From an uncultured Clostridium sp. (GTDB lineage: Bacteria; Bacillota; Clostridia; Lachnospirales; Lachnospiraceae): DNA of 64,000 bases. Positions 42,735 through 50,681 of the stretch are shown here, piece by piece. The stretch covers positions 1 through 64,000 of the forward strand of contig CALAAS010000040.1 of NCBI GenBank assembly GCA_937885015.1, read 5' to 3'. The position numbers and the translations under genes are program-made. The notes beneath the pieces were generated by a model, which searched no databases, had not been told where the DNA came from, and saw nothing but the letters and a program-made list of their open reading frames with translations. Numbering within the stretch: the stretch's first letter is position 1; each line of letters starts with the position of its first letter.

Positions 42735-44906
42735 TTATTTGGTTCCGAATAATACTTCTAACATTTTATCAGTCAGCACTTCCACGCTTCTTGTTTCCCG
42801 AATATATTTTCGCCCTCTTTCTCCAAATTTCTGTCTCTCTTCCTTAGTCATGTGATAAACAGATTCGATTTTATCTGCCAAGTCTCCAGGATTATACGGC
42901 TCAAATACCATCCCAGCTCCACTGGCAGCCACTTCATCATCTTTGTATAAAAAACCGTATAGGGTGCATGCTCCTGAATATAAATATTCATTTACTTTAT
43001 TCTTCGATACACCATATTTATACACTTCTTTATGCCCTTGCACTTCCAGATGTGCCATACAAATATCGCTGTGACTAATCAATGCCGGAACAGATTCTTT
43101 AGGAATTCTATCAAACACCCTTACATTTTTAAGATCATTCTGTTTAATATACGTTTGCATCCCTTCTTTTTCCTGTCCACTTCCAACAAACACCATTTTT
43201 ATGTCAGAAATATTCCGTTCCTGCAAAATTTTCAAAGCTTCCAGCATAACGTAAACGCCTTCGTAAGTCATATAGTATCCAGCAAAGGAGCAAATAAAAC
43301 CATCCTTTATAAAATTCCTTACTTGTTCCGGAAGTAAATCCATTCTTTCACGATTTTCATCGAACCGCTGACAGTCCATAGGTTGTCCAATCAGATAGGT
43401 TTTCTTTTTATCAAATCCCAATTCTCCGCAAATATATTTATCCCCGTGATACATGGAATAAACAATCCGATCTGCTTTTTTGTAAGTCCATTTTTGTATC
43501 ATTCCAAAAAACAAGACCATCGGATCATATGGTTTCTTCTCTCCGCTCACGACCCAGATCCTCGGCCAGAAGTCTCTGACTTCTGCGCAAAAACGAATTC
43601 TATATTTTGGGGCGATACGGTAAGCTGCAACCCAGGCCAATGGATGTACGGAACATCCCGTTATGACATCTGGAATGCCATATTTTTTTGCGATACTTTT
43701 TTCATACTTCCACACCTTGCGCATAAAATCAAACATATTTCTGGCTCGCCCCAGTCCTCCATTGGATTCATATGCACTGGTTCGCAAATAAACGTAATGT
43801 ACGTTTTTGTCTATCTCGTTTACAAATATATTTTTCTCTGATATGTAGTCGTGATGAAAATGAGAAAATCCAGATGCGATTACAACAACGTTATAATTTC
43901 TCCTTCCCAATTCTTTTGCAAAATCATACTGACGGGAAATCCCCCCATATTTAGGCTCAGACGAATAGTGATCAATAATCCAGATTGTTTTTTTTCCTGT
44001 ATTTCTTTCTTCTTCCATTTCCATTTTTCTTACAGAACTATCGAAATCTTCTTTTTGGTAATCTATTCCTTCATAAACGCTCATATTTTTCTCATACACC
44101 AAACTTCCAAACGCCTTATTACACAGGTTTCCGACTTTTCCCGGTACTCTTGACAAAAACCGCACGATAGGATTCCAGATACGGCTAATCCATATGTTCC
44201 GGTGATACGTATCCGCAATTTTCTTGATTACATGGCTGGTTCTTACATACTCCGCATTTTGAGGAAAAAACGTTCCCCCCCTTCCATCTTCAATGATCTG
44301 GCGCAAAAACTCCGTTAAATTTGCAATATACAGCATACTCCTCTCATTGGGGAAATCCGGAAACACCGGACAGCGCAGCGCTATTTTTCTAAGAATCTGA
44401 TAATTTCCTTTGCATCCCTCTCCGTAAATCATCGGAGGACGCAAGATTGCTACATGAAAGGTTTCATCTGAGAGAGGACGCAGTTTCTTTTCTGCCTTCC
44501 ACTTACTATCCCCATAAAAATTGGAGGGAGATGGTTTCGTCTCTCTCGTGATCACTCTTTTTTTCCGGTCAGAACTGCCTTCCCCATACACAATGATGGA
44601 GCTCATATAAATAAACTGCTTTACTCCCTCTTTCTTTGCTTTTTTGGCTGTTTCCGCAGCCAGATCGCAATTCACGACATAATACAGTTTCTTTTGCTCT
44701 TTTGTTACCTTTCCTATATCTGCATGTGCAATCCCTGCCACATGGAACACCGTATCATATCCGGAAAAATCCTTCTGTTTCCATCCGTCTTCCCGCATGT
44801 CAACCGTATCTACCTGATACATCCCGGCATATTCCGGCTTTTTTAACCACGCCTCAAGCGAAGTTCCGATATAGCTTCCTGCACCGGTAATCAAAATCCG
44901 TTTCAT
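42735..44906 (-). CDS. NAD-dependent epimerase fused to GT4 glycosyltransferase
   Basis: A 723-residue fusion. Residues 1-300 are an SDR epimerase/dehydratase (ILITGAGSYIGTSLEAWL, YMSSIIVYGEG, NFYGDSKWKAEKKL with the Tyr-x3-Lys). Residues about 308-723 form a GT-B glycosyltransferase (WIIDHYSSEPKYGGISRQYD; ICSFAGYYMTYEGVYVMLEAL; MVFVGSGQEKEG; VSKNKVNEYLYSGACT). No stop or frameshift separates them, and AGGAG precedes the only start, so it is one protein. The halves are usually separate genes (WbjF- and WbuB-like). One protein could thus alter a sugar and transfer it. It is 23 bp downstream of the initiating transferase. Confidence 0.85.
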   Translation of the reverse strand: MKRILITGAGSYIGTSLEAWLKKPEYAGMYQVDTVDMREDGWKQKDFSGYDTVFHVAGIAHADIGKVTKEQKKLYYVVNCDLAAETAKKAKKEGVKQFIYMSSIIVYGEGSSDRKKRVITRETKPSPSNFYGDSKWKAEKKLRPLSDETFHVAILRPPMIYGEGCKGNYQILRKIALRCPVFPDFPNERSMLYIANLTEFLRQIIEDGRGGTFFPQNAEYVRTSHVIKKIADTYHRNIWISRIWNPIVRFLSRVPGKVGNLCNKAFGSLVYEKNMSVYEGIDYQKEDFDSSVRKMEMEEERNTGKKTIWIIDHYSSEPKYGGISRQYDFAKELGRRNYNVVVIASGFSHFHHDYISEKNIFVNEIDKNVHYVYLRTSAYESNGGLGRARNMFDFMRKVWKYEKSIAKKYGIPDVITGCSVHPLAWVAAYRIAPKYRIRFCAEVRDFWPRIWVVSGEKKPYDPMVLFFGMIQKWTYKKADRIVYSMYHGDKYICGELGFDKKKTYLIGQPMDCQRFDENRERMDLLPEQVRNFIKDGFICSFAGYYMTYEGVYVMLEALKILQERNISDIKMVFVGSGQEKEGMQTYIKQNDLKNVRVFDRIPKESVPALISHSDICMAHLEVQGHKEVYKYGVSKNKVNEYLYSGACTLYGFLYKDDEVAASGAGMVFEPYNPGDLADKIESVYHMTKEERQKFGERGRKYIRETRSVEVLTDKMLEVLFGTK

Positions 44907-44929
44907 GTTCTCATCTCCTGGCAGGAAAA

Positions 44930-45550
44930 CTATTTTCCCTGCTTCTTCATCTCTCCGGTTCCGCCTTCTACCACTCCCTCATGCTTCAGCACCGAGGTAA
45001 TCGTTCTTAAAAAGCAGATGCAGTCGAACCGGAAACTCATGTGTTTCACGTAATATCCATCTAACTTCGCTTTGATGGGAATCTCCAGCTCATCCCGCCC
45101 ATTGACCTGGGCCCAGCCGGTCAGGCCCGGCATCACATCATTGGCTCCGTATTTGTCCCGCTCTGCAATCAAATCTTCCTGATTCCAGAGGGCAGGACGC
45201 GGCCCGATGATGCTCATATCGCCCTTCAGGATATTGATGATCTGAGGCAGCTCATCCAGTGACGTCTTCCGAAGAAACCGGCCTGTTCTGGTTATGTACT
45301 GTTCCGGATTGCTGAGCATATGAGTCGGCATATCCTTTGGCGTATCCGTTCGCATTGTCCTGAATTTCAAAATATCAAAATACGTTTTATGAATTCCCAC
45401 CCGTTTCTGCCGGAAAAACACCGGCCCAGGAGAATCCAGCTTAATCGCAATAAAAAGACACAAAAAAATCGGGGATAAAAGGATGAGGCCCACCGTTGAC
45501 AGCGCCACATCTATTCCCCGTTTCCATTCTATATAATGTTTGTTTCTCAT
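44930..45550 (-). CDS. undecaprenyl-phosphate phosphoglycosyl transferase (initiating)
   Basis: A 206-residue monotopic phosphoglycosyl transferase of the PglC/small WcaJ group. One re-entrant hydrophobic helix (ALSTVGLILLSPIFLCLFIA) is followed by SPGPVFFRQKRVG, the DILKFRTM motif, LRKTSLDELPQ with the catalytic DE pair, GDMSIIGPRPAL and PGLTGWAQVNGRD. It moves a phosphosugar from a UDP-sugar to undecaprenyl phosphate and starts the repeat unit. Donor could be one of the UDP-HexNAc sugars made here. It is the first structural gene behind loaP. The ribosome site is weak. Confidence 0.92.
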   Translation of the reverse strand: MRNKHYIEWKRGIDVALSTVGLILLSPIFLCLFIAIKLDSPGPVFFRQKRVGIHKTYFDILKFRTMRTDTPKDMPTHMLSNPEQYITRTGRFLRKTSLDELPQIINILKGDMSIIGPRPALWNQEDLIAERDKYGANDVMPGLTGWAQVNGRDELEIPIKAKLDGYYVKHMSFRFDCICFLRTITSVLKHEGVVEGGTGEMKKQGK

Positions 45551-45653
45551 ATTTCGTTCTTGTTTTTCCTCTTATTTTTTGTCTTATTTTTCCAGGCATC
45601 TATTTCCTATTATTTTTCTCTCCTCTGTTCGTACTTCTCCCTCCTGCACGGTT

Positions 45654-46265
45654 TTATTCGCTCCTCGCCCCCACAATCTCGATCCCCATCCGGACTTCTG
45701 TTTCCCGCCCCATAAAAGGAAGCGCCACCGTTACCTCCCGTTTGTGAAGATTGCAGGACAGAATCCGCCCCGGATGGTTTTTCAGAGGCCCGCTTAAGAT
45801 GACAACTTCTTTCCCCACCAGATTATCAAAGCAGAGTCCCGCACCCGGGATTCCGTTTCTGTTTCTGCATTCGTTTCCATTTCCGCCTCCCCTTCCCATT
45901 TCCTGCGTCTCCCGGATCAGGAGGCGGGACAGGCGGGTAATATGGTAATTATCGCCGATGGAACGGATAAATTCTTCCTCTTTTTCGGAAAGCGGTATGA
46001 AAAAGCTCTCGCCGTCTTTCAGAAGTTTCGTCAATCTCGTTACCTGTTTTAACCTCAGAAACAGTTCCTCCGGCTGGGCCGTCACGGAAAACACATAACC
46101 CGGAAACAGGATTTCCTCCACCTGCTGCCAGCGCCCGTGAAATTTTTTGACCCGCTCTTTCCGCGGGATAAAGCATTCCGTCAAAATCTCATGTGGAATC
46201 TGCTTTTGGATCAGCGCCGCCGTCTCTTCCTCCTGGCCGCCCGCCACCTGTATGACATACCACAT
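45654..46265 (-). CDS. loaP: LoaP-type NusG antiterminator
   Basis: A 203-residue NusG paralogue. The NGN domain is visible as MWYVIQVAGGQEEETAALI and then CFIPRKERVKKFHGRW with LFPGYVFSVT; a KOW domain follows near the C-terminus (NLVGKEVVILSGPLKNHPGR). A Gly/Asn-rich linker separates them. LoaP proteins bind an RNA hairpin in the leader of long operons and keep the polymerase from terminating. Being the first gene of a 24-kb polysaccharide operon, it should control its own operon. The start at 46265 has GGGAGG 9-10 bases upstream; the frame extends 59 codons further without need. Confidence 0.88.
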   Translation of the reverse strand: MWYVIQVAGGQEEETAALIQKQIPHEILTECFIPRKERVKKFHGRWQQVEEILFPGYVFSVTAQPEELFLRLKQVTRLTKLLKDGESFFIPLSEKEEEFIRSIGDNYHITRLSRLLIRETQEMGRGGGNGNECRNRNGIPGAGLCFDNLVGKEVVILSGPLKNHPGRILSCNLHKREVTVALPFMGRETEVRMGIEIVGARSE

Positions 46266-46284
46266 TTTTCTCTTCCTCCCACCG

Positions 46285-46300
46285 ATCAGAACTTTCTGAT
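46285..46300 (-). other. small hairpin beside the loaP ribosome site
   Basis: ATCAGA and TCTGAT pair around four bases, about eight bases before the GGGAGG of loaP. It might affect loaP translation or be a protein site; too short to be certain. Confidence 0.4.
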
Positions 46301-46441
46301 ATCCCGATTGTTCCTGCCGTTTTTCGCGTTTTTGTGAAAATCCAAGCAGAAAAAGCAAAAGAGGCTCTCCCCACACCCGGCCAGCAAAACAGAGGAACAC
46401 TATCAAACCAAAAAAACCTGATTTTGAGTATGCTTCGCCCA

Positions 46442-46487
46442 TTCACAGAAAGAAATCGGCAAAAAACCGATTCACAGCTTCTGTGAA
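46442..46487 (-). promoter_or_regulatory. leader switch with mutually exclusive hairpins upstream of loaP
   Basis: On the minus strand TTCACAGAA (46487-46479) can pair with the adjacent CTGTGAA (46477-46471), after which TCGGTTTTTT follows like a weak terminator. It can also pair over nine bases with TTCTGTGAA (46450-46442), which encloses a second stem AATCGG/CCGATT that hides the U-run. The two shapes exclude each other, as in attenuators. It sits about 170-210 bases into the leader. Function is inferred. Confidence 0.6.
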
Positions 46488-46608
46488 CCTTACTGTCTTG
46501 CTATGACCATATAAGCGTGACTCCATGTGCCAATGCTTCATCTCATCCACTTATAATATTGTGTGGGAACAGCCTCTTCCTAAGCAGTTCCGTACAAAGG
46601 TTTCATGT

Positions 46609-46656
46609 CAAAAACATAAAACCGCCAGCCGGAGAATATATGCCCGGTTGACGGTT
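46609..46656 (-). terminator. 5'-proximal leader hairpin with U-rich tail
   Basis: AACCGTCAACCGG (46656-46644) pairs with CCGGCTGGCGGTT (46632-46620), one mismatch and one G.U, and is followed by TTTATGTTTTT. It begins at about the transcription start of the polysaccharide operon and also lies 62 bp behind the YARHG gene. It can be the terminator of that gene, an attenuator, or the LoaP-recognised hairpin. The remaining leader (46488-46608 and 46301-46441) shows no gene. Confidence 0.7.
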
Positions 46657-46659
46657 TTG

Positions 46660-46688
46660 ATTATAGCATTATTTTAAGTGAGGGTCAA
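46660..46688 (-). promoter_or_regulatory. promoter of the 24-kb polysaccharide operon
   Basis: Minus strand TTGACC (46688-46683), exactly 17 bases, TATAAT (46665-46660). This is the only strong promoter visible before loaP. It starts an unusually long leader of about 390 bases. Confidence 0.88.
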
Positions 46689-46717
46689 CCGCAGGAAAGC
46701 TTTTCCAGCTCTCTTTC

Positions 46718-48853
46718 CTACTCCATCTCTTCCTGCTGTTTCTGGATGATCTGGATATTGGCCCGCTCTGTTTCGTTTAATATGCTTTTTGAAAAGTCTT
46801 CCGGAGCCACCGTTCCCTCGTACCAGCTGCAGGAACTGAAATACTGCTGGAGCTCATCGTCCTGAAAGCGACGGCCATGGCGGGCATAGATTTCATTCTT
46901 TGCAATTCGCAGCTGGCTTCCGGACAGATTGATGACATCCATCCTGGTCAGACGAACCTGGCTGCTGGTGGGAAAAACAAATTCATCCCCATCGTAGCGG
47001 GCCGTGTCTGAAAGGATTCGAAATTGATTTTTCAGGCTTTCCACAGTCCCGGACAGGCGTCGGTACTCTTCGGCCGTCTCCGGATCTTCCGCGTCAAAAC
47101 AGACGTCTGTAGGGCGGCTTACCACATAGGCATAGGGGCCGTCGTATCCCCACACCTCATAGTCAGGAAAGTTCACATAGGATGCGTCGTCGAAAACCTG
47201 GATCCCAAATAGAAAGCCATCTCCCATGGACTCCATGGATTTCACTTGGTAATAGGAACGGGAGCCGTTTCCCCGGCTTTCTGCCACCAGTTCCCGGAAT
47301 TTCTCTGGAAAAATAAGCTGAAAGTCCGGAGCCTCTCGGCCTCCTGTTGTTACCTCTGTCTCATTGATTCCCGTCTCATCTATTTCCGCCTCGCCGGTTC
47401 CGGAGCTGTTTTCCTCTCCTTTTCTTTCTTCTTCCAAGGACTCGGCCGTTTCAGAAGTTTCCTCCTGCTCCATCCGTTCCAGCTCCTTCTGGTACCAGTC
47501 TTCTTTCCCGTACTTCTCTTCTGCCCATCCGACCACACTTTCCGCGTGAAAAGGCAAAGATGCCCTCGGTTCCTTCCGTATAAAAGGCGAAAGGCCATAC
47601 AGAAACGAACCCAGCAGGCCTGCCGTTCCGTAGATGGCAATCAGTCCCCAGGCAATGAGGGAACACCTTTCGGCTTTGGAAGCTGACCGCATCCGTTTTT
47701 CTCCTTTTTTTCTCCGGAAAAATCCCGCAGCAACCGCACTCGAACCGGCCTCATAGCGACATGGCCCGTATTCCATGGATGCGCGGACATACTGGTTTTC
47801 AGGACTGTAACGCAGCAGCGTTTCTGTGATGGTATCGGCCTTTTCCCGATGGCCCAGTCTTCGTTCCAGTTCCGCTTCCATAAACAACAGCCGGTTTTTC
47901 ACAGAAGTATCCCGGCAGGTTTCCAGATACAGTTCCAGAAAAAGGACGGCCCGGGCCACGTCCTCCCGGAGGAGAGCCAGCCGTACTTTCCGCTCCGTTT
48001 CTATGAGGCTGGTTCGTTCCAGGCCTTTCAGCCAGGGGGATGTTCGAAGGATTCCATCCAACCGCTCCCATTCCTCTTTTTCTTCTTTCCAGAGTCCCAG
48101 TTCACTGTCACAGAGCTGGCGCGCCCGGCTGACACAGAGGCGGCGAAAAGCGCTGCCTCCCTTTTCATTGGACAGAAGCGCCAGGGCTTCCCCTGGAAAA
48201 CCGGCGCGGAGCAGAAATACACTCCCGCTATACGTCCCATACCAGATTTCTCTGCGGGAACGCCCTCTGGACTCCTGTAACATATACAGGCAGGCTGTTG
48301 CCGCTGTGAGCGGCCTCTGTGCATGTTCTGCAACTGCCATGAATTTTCTATGGGCCAGAATAAATGCCGTACGGCGAAGCAGAAAAAAGCTGACCAGGTA
48401 AATGACCTGAAATGCCAACCCGGACCGGCAGAAAAAAAGATATACCGACAGAAACAAAACTGCCAGCGATTCATGCTTTACCCGGATTTCCCGGTAACGG
48501 CCCCACCATTTTTCGCCATCCGAAAGAGCGCCGGACACCGTGTACCCCTGTTCTCCGGCTGTACACCGCGCCATCTTTTCCTGTTTTGAGATGGATTCCC
48601 GCTTTGCCTGCCTTTCCATCTGGGTCAGAAGAAAGCCGACAGTCTCGCGGATCCCTTTCCCGGGATCCACGATCCGGCGCGCCAGCGAAACACCGCCGCA
48701 AAGCAGAAATGGCGCCAGATAGCAAACGGCAGCCGGATCATCTTTCCAGCTGCCATAAAACAGCAGGATTGCCGCTGCCAGTACCAGGCTCCAGGAAAGA
48801 AAGAGAAGAAAATCCCCTTTGGAACACCTCCGTCTGTCTGTTCGCCTCGCCAT
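46718..48853 (-). CDS. membrane protein with C-terminal YARHG domain
   Basis: A 711-residue membrane protein. Four hydrophobic segments are in the N-terminal 170 residues (e.g. FLLFLSWSLVLAAAILLFYG), a helical TPR-like region of about 200 residues follows, then another membrane segment (LIAWGLIAIYGTAGLLGSFL), an acidic linker rich in Glu, and an extracytoplasmic tail. Near the end is KNEIYARHGRRFQDDELQQY, the YARHG domain, thought to be extracellular and often in cell-surface proteins. The start 48853 has AGGAGG five bases before; a frame nine codons longer begins without it. Function unknown; the adjoining hexapeptide gene is 38 bp upstream. Confidence 0.7.
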   Translation of the reverse strand: MARRTDRRRCSKGDFLLFLSWSLVLAAAILLFYGSWKDDPAAVCYLAPFLLCGGVSLARRIVDPGKGIRETVGFLLTQMERQAKRESISKQEKMARCTAGEQGYTVSGALSDGEKWWGRYREIRVKHESLAVLFLSVYLFFCRSGLAFQVIYLVSFFLLRRTAFILAHRKFMAVAEHAQRPLTAATACLYMLQESRGRSRREIWYGTYSGSVFLLRAGFPGEALALLSNEKGGSAFRRLCVSRARQLCDSELGLWKEEKEEWERLDGILRTSPWLKGLERTSLIETERKVRLALLREDVARAVLFLELYLETCRDTSVKNRLLFMEAELERRLGHREKADTITETLLRYSPENQYVRASMEYGPCRYEAGSSAVAAGFFRRKKGEKRMRSASKAERCSLIAWGLIAIYGTAGLLGSFLYGLSPFIRKEPRASLPFHAESVVGWAEEKYGKEDWYQKELERMEQEETSETAESLEEERKGEENSSGTGEAEIDETGINETEVTTGGREAPDFQLIFPEKFRELVAESRGNGSRSYYQVKSMESMGDGFLFGIQVFDDASYVNFPDYEVWGYDGPYAYVVSRPTDVCFDAEDPETAEEYRRLSGTVESLKNQFRILSDTARYDGDEFVFPTSSQVRLTRMDVINLSGSQLRIAKNEIYARHGRRFQDDELQQYFSSCSWYEGTVAPEDFSKSILNETERANIQIIQKQQEEME

Positions 48854-48891
48854 TTCCGCCTCCTGTCTTTCCAAACACAAAACCAGTCCTC

Positions 48892-49575
48892 TTACGCTTC
48901 GTCTTCTTCCTTCTTTACGATATTTCCGGCTCCCTTATAGATGGAATTTCCATCCACACAGCCACGGACACTGGAAAGCGGATATACATTGGTGTCACGG
49001 CCGATGACCGTTCCCGGATTCAGGACGGAATTGCAGCCAACCTCCACCCGGTCGCCCAGAAGAGCGCCGATCTTTTTGCGTCCAGACTCAATCTCCCCGT
49101 CTTCTGCGTGGATCCGGATCAGCTTTTTGTCGGATTTCACATTGGAGGTAATGGAACCGGCCCCCATATGGGCCTTGTATCCCAGAATGGAATCTCCCAC
49201 ATAATTATAATGGGGAACCTGCACGTTATCGAACAGGATGACATTTTTAAGCTCTGTGGAGTTTCCCACCACGGCGTTTTCTCCGATCAGCGCGCTGCCG
49301 CGGATGAAGGCGCACTGGCGAACCTCCGCCCCCTTTCCCACGATAACGGGGCCGTTTAAGTAGGCGCTGTCAAAAACCTTTGCCTCCCGGTGAACCCAGA
49401 TATCCTCGCCGCGCTTTTCATACTCCTCCGGATCCAGGGTATTTCCCAGATCCCGGATGAAGTCACTGATTCCGGCCAGCGCCTCCCAGGGATACGTAAA
49501 CTGTGCCAGGTACTGTCCAGCCAGTGTGTGGGTAAGATCAAAAAGCTCCTGTATCTGTAACTGATTTTTTTTCAT
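48892..49575 (-). CDS. left-handed beta-helix protein, GlmU-like C-terminal type
   Basis: A 227-residue protein with a helical N-terminal portion (about 60 residues) and a hexapeptide-repeat body (HREAKVFDSAYLNGPVIVG, GAEVRQCAFIRGSALIGENA, GNSTELKNVILFDNV, HMGAGSITSNVKSD). The GNSTELKN and NYVGDS elements resemble GlmU-type acetyltransferase/uridyltransferase tails, and such genes are often named UDP-N-acetylglucosamine pyrophosphorylase-like, though the N-terminal nucleotidyl domain is absent. It probably transfers an acetyl or other acyl group. A divergent promoter pair lies upstream. Confidence 0.8.
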   Translation of the reverse strand: MKKNQLQIQELFDLTHTLAGQYLAQFTYPWEALAGISDFIRDLGNTLDPEEYEKRGEDIWVHREAKVFDSAYLNGPVIVGKGAEVRQCAFIRGSALIGENAVVGNSTELKNVILFDNVQVPHYNYVGDSILGYKAHMGAGSITSNVKSDKKLIRIHAEDGEIESGRKKIGALLGDRVEVGCNSVLNPGTVIGRDTNVYPLSSVRGCVDGNSIYKGAGNIVKKEEDEA

Positions 49576-49613
49576 GGTATTACCCCTTTTCTTCTTTCTT
49601 TTTTTCGTTTTTC

Positions 49614-49642
49614 ATCTTACCACAACCGGCCCCCATGCGCAA
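49614..49642 (-). promoter_or_regulatory. promoter of the hexapeptide/YARHG genes
   Basis: Minus strand TTGCGC (49642-49637), 17 bases, TAAGAT (49619-49614), 39 bp before the start codon. Confidence 0.6.
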
Positions 49643-49648
49643 TGGGGA

Positions 49649-49677
49649 TGGACGTCTTTCCCTTTTCATGGTATGAT
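49649..49677 (+). promoter_or_regulatory. promoter of the LysO-like gene
   Basis: TGGACG (49649-49654), 17 bases, TATGAT (49672-49677), 40 bp before the start codon. It is back to back with the minus-strand promoter, six bases apart. Confidence 0.55.
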
Positions 49678-49716
49678 AGGTTCAGTTTGCTGTACAATGG
49701 GAGGGTTTTATTTATT

Positions 49717-50679
49717 ATGGCAATTTTAGTGATTATGTGCGTTGGAATGGCGGCTGGAAGCCGCCTGATTCCCCGCAGCAATAAAGTACTGAATGAACGG
49801 TTTCAGCTGATCTGCACGCTGACTCTGATTTTTTCCATGGGGGTAAATCTGGGAAGCCGGGATGATTTTTTATCCGATCTTCTTTCCCTGGGATTCCAGA
49901 GCTTCCTGTTCTGCATGATTCCCACTGTTTTTTCCGTCTGGCTGGTCTATTACCTGGCCAAATGGTTTCTGAACCGCCGGGAGACCGCAGAATCCATTTC
50001 CGTACAGGCGGCCGGAGCCTCCTCTTCTTTTTCAGACCATTCAGAGAAATCCGAAACAGCCGGGGAAAGCGGCGGGGACTACATGGTTTTCTATGCCCTC
50101 TGTGCTCTGATTCTCGGCATTTGTGCCGGCATGTTTAAACCGGATGGCCGTTTTCTGATCGCCCTGACCTCCAATACCGGACTTCTGCTCTCCCTTCTGA
50201 TGTTTTCCGTGGGGATCAGTATCGGTTTTCAGAAGGGCGTCTTTTCCAAAATCCGCCAGTATCACGTGAAAATCCTGGTAATTCCGCTGGGTATCGTCGT
50301 CGCCTCCCTGATTGGCGGAATCGTCTGTGGCCTTTTGATGGGATATCCCCTCCATGAGAGCGCATCCGTAGCCAGCGGCCTTGGATGGTACAGCCTGGCC
50401 GGTGTCGCCATCGGCAATCTGGCCGGTGCAAAACTGGGAAGTATTGCATTTTTGAGCAACCTGATGCGGGAAATCATTTCTTTTTTCCTGATCCCCTATC
50501 TGGCCCGTCGGTTTGGAAAATATGCCTGTATTGCCCCCGCCGGAGCCACCAGCGAGGACACCACGCTGCCCATGCTGATCAAGTATACCGATGAGGAGAC
50601 GGTAGTTCTCTCTGTCATCAATGGCATTGTCTGCTCTGCCTTTGTTCCGGTCCTGATCTCCATGTGCTACAGTTTCTGA
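49717..50679 (+). CDS. lysine exporter LysO family protein
   Basis: A 320-residue membrane protein. The N-terminal half (MAILVIMCVGMAAGSRLIP, FSMGVNLGSRDDFL) and the C-terminal half (FSVGISIGFQKGV, SGLGWYSLAGVAIGN, APAGATSEDTTLPM) are typical of LysO/YbjE, which exports lysine or toxic analogues. About eight hydrophobic segments; a poorly conserved Ser/Gly-rich loop (about residues 95-120) separates the halves. The start at 49717 is 11 bases behind GGGAGGG. It ends two bases from the convergent topB stop. Lysine as substrate is by homology only. Confidence 0.8.
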   Translation: MAILVIMCVGMAAGSRLIPRSNKVLNERFQLICTLTLIFSMGVNLGSRDDFLSDLLSLGFQSFLFCMIPTVFSVWLVYYLAKWFLNRRETAESISVQAAGASSSFSDHSEKSETAGESGGDYMVFYALCALILGICAGMFKPDGRFLIALTSNTGLLLSLLMFSVGISIGFQKGVFSKIRQYHVKILVIPLGIVVASLIGGIVCGLLMGYPLHESASVASGLGWYSLAGVAIGNLAGAKLGSIAFLSNLMREIISFFLIPYLARRFGKYACIAPAGATSEDTTLPMLIKYTDEETVVLSVINGIVCSAFVPVLISMCYSF

Positions 50680-50681
50680 TT

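Noticed and set aside
46266..46660. JUMPstart/ops element for RfaH
   Set aside because: The GGCGGTAGC core is absent; the NusG paralogue resembles LoaP and the host is not a proteobacterium.
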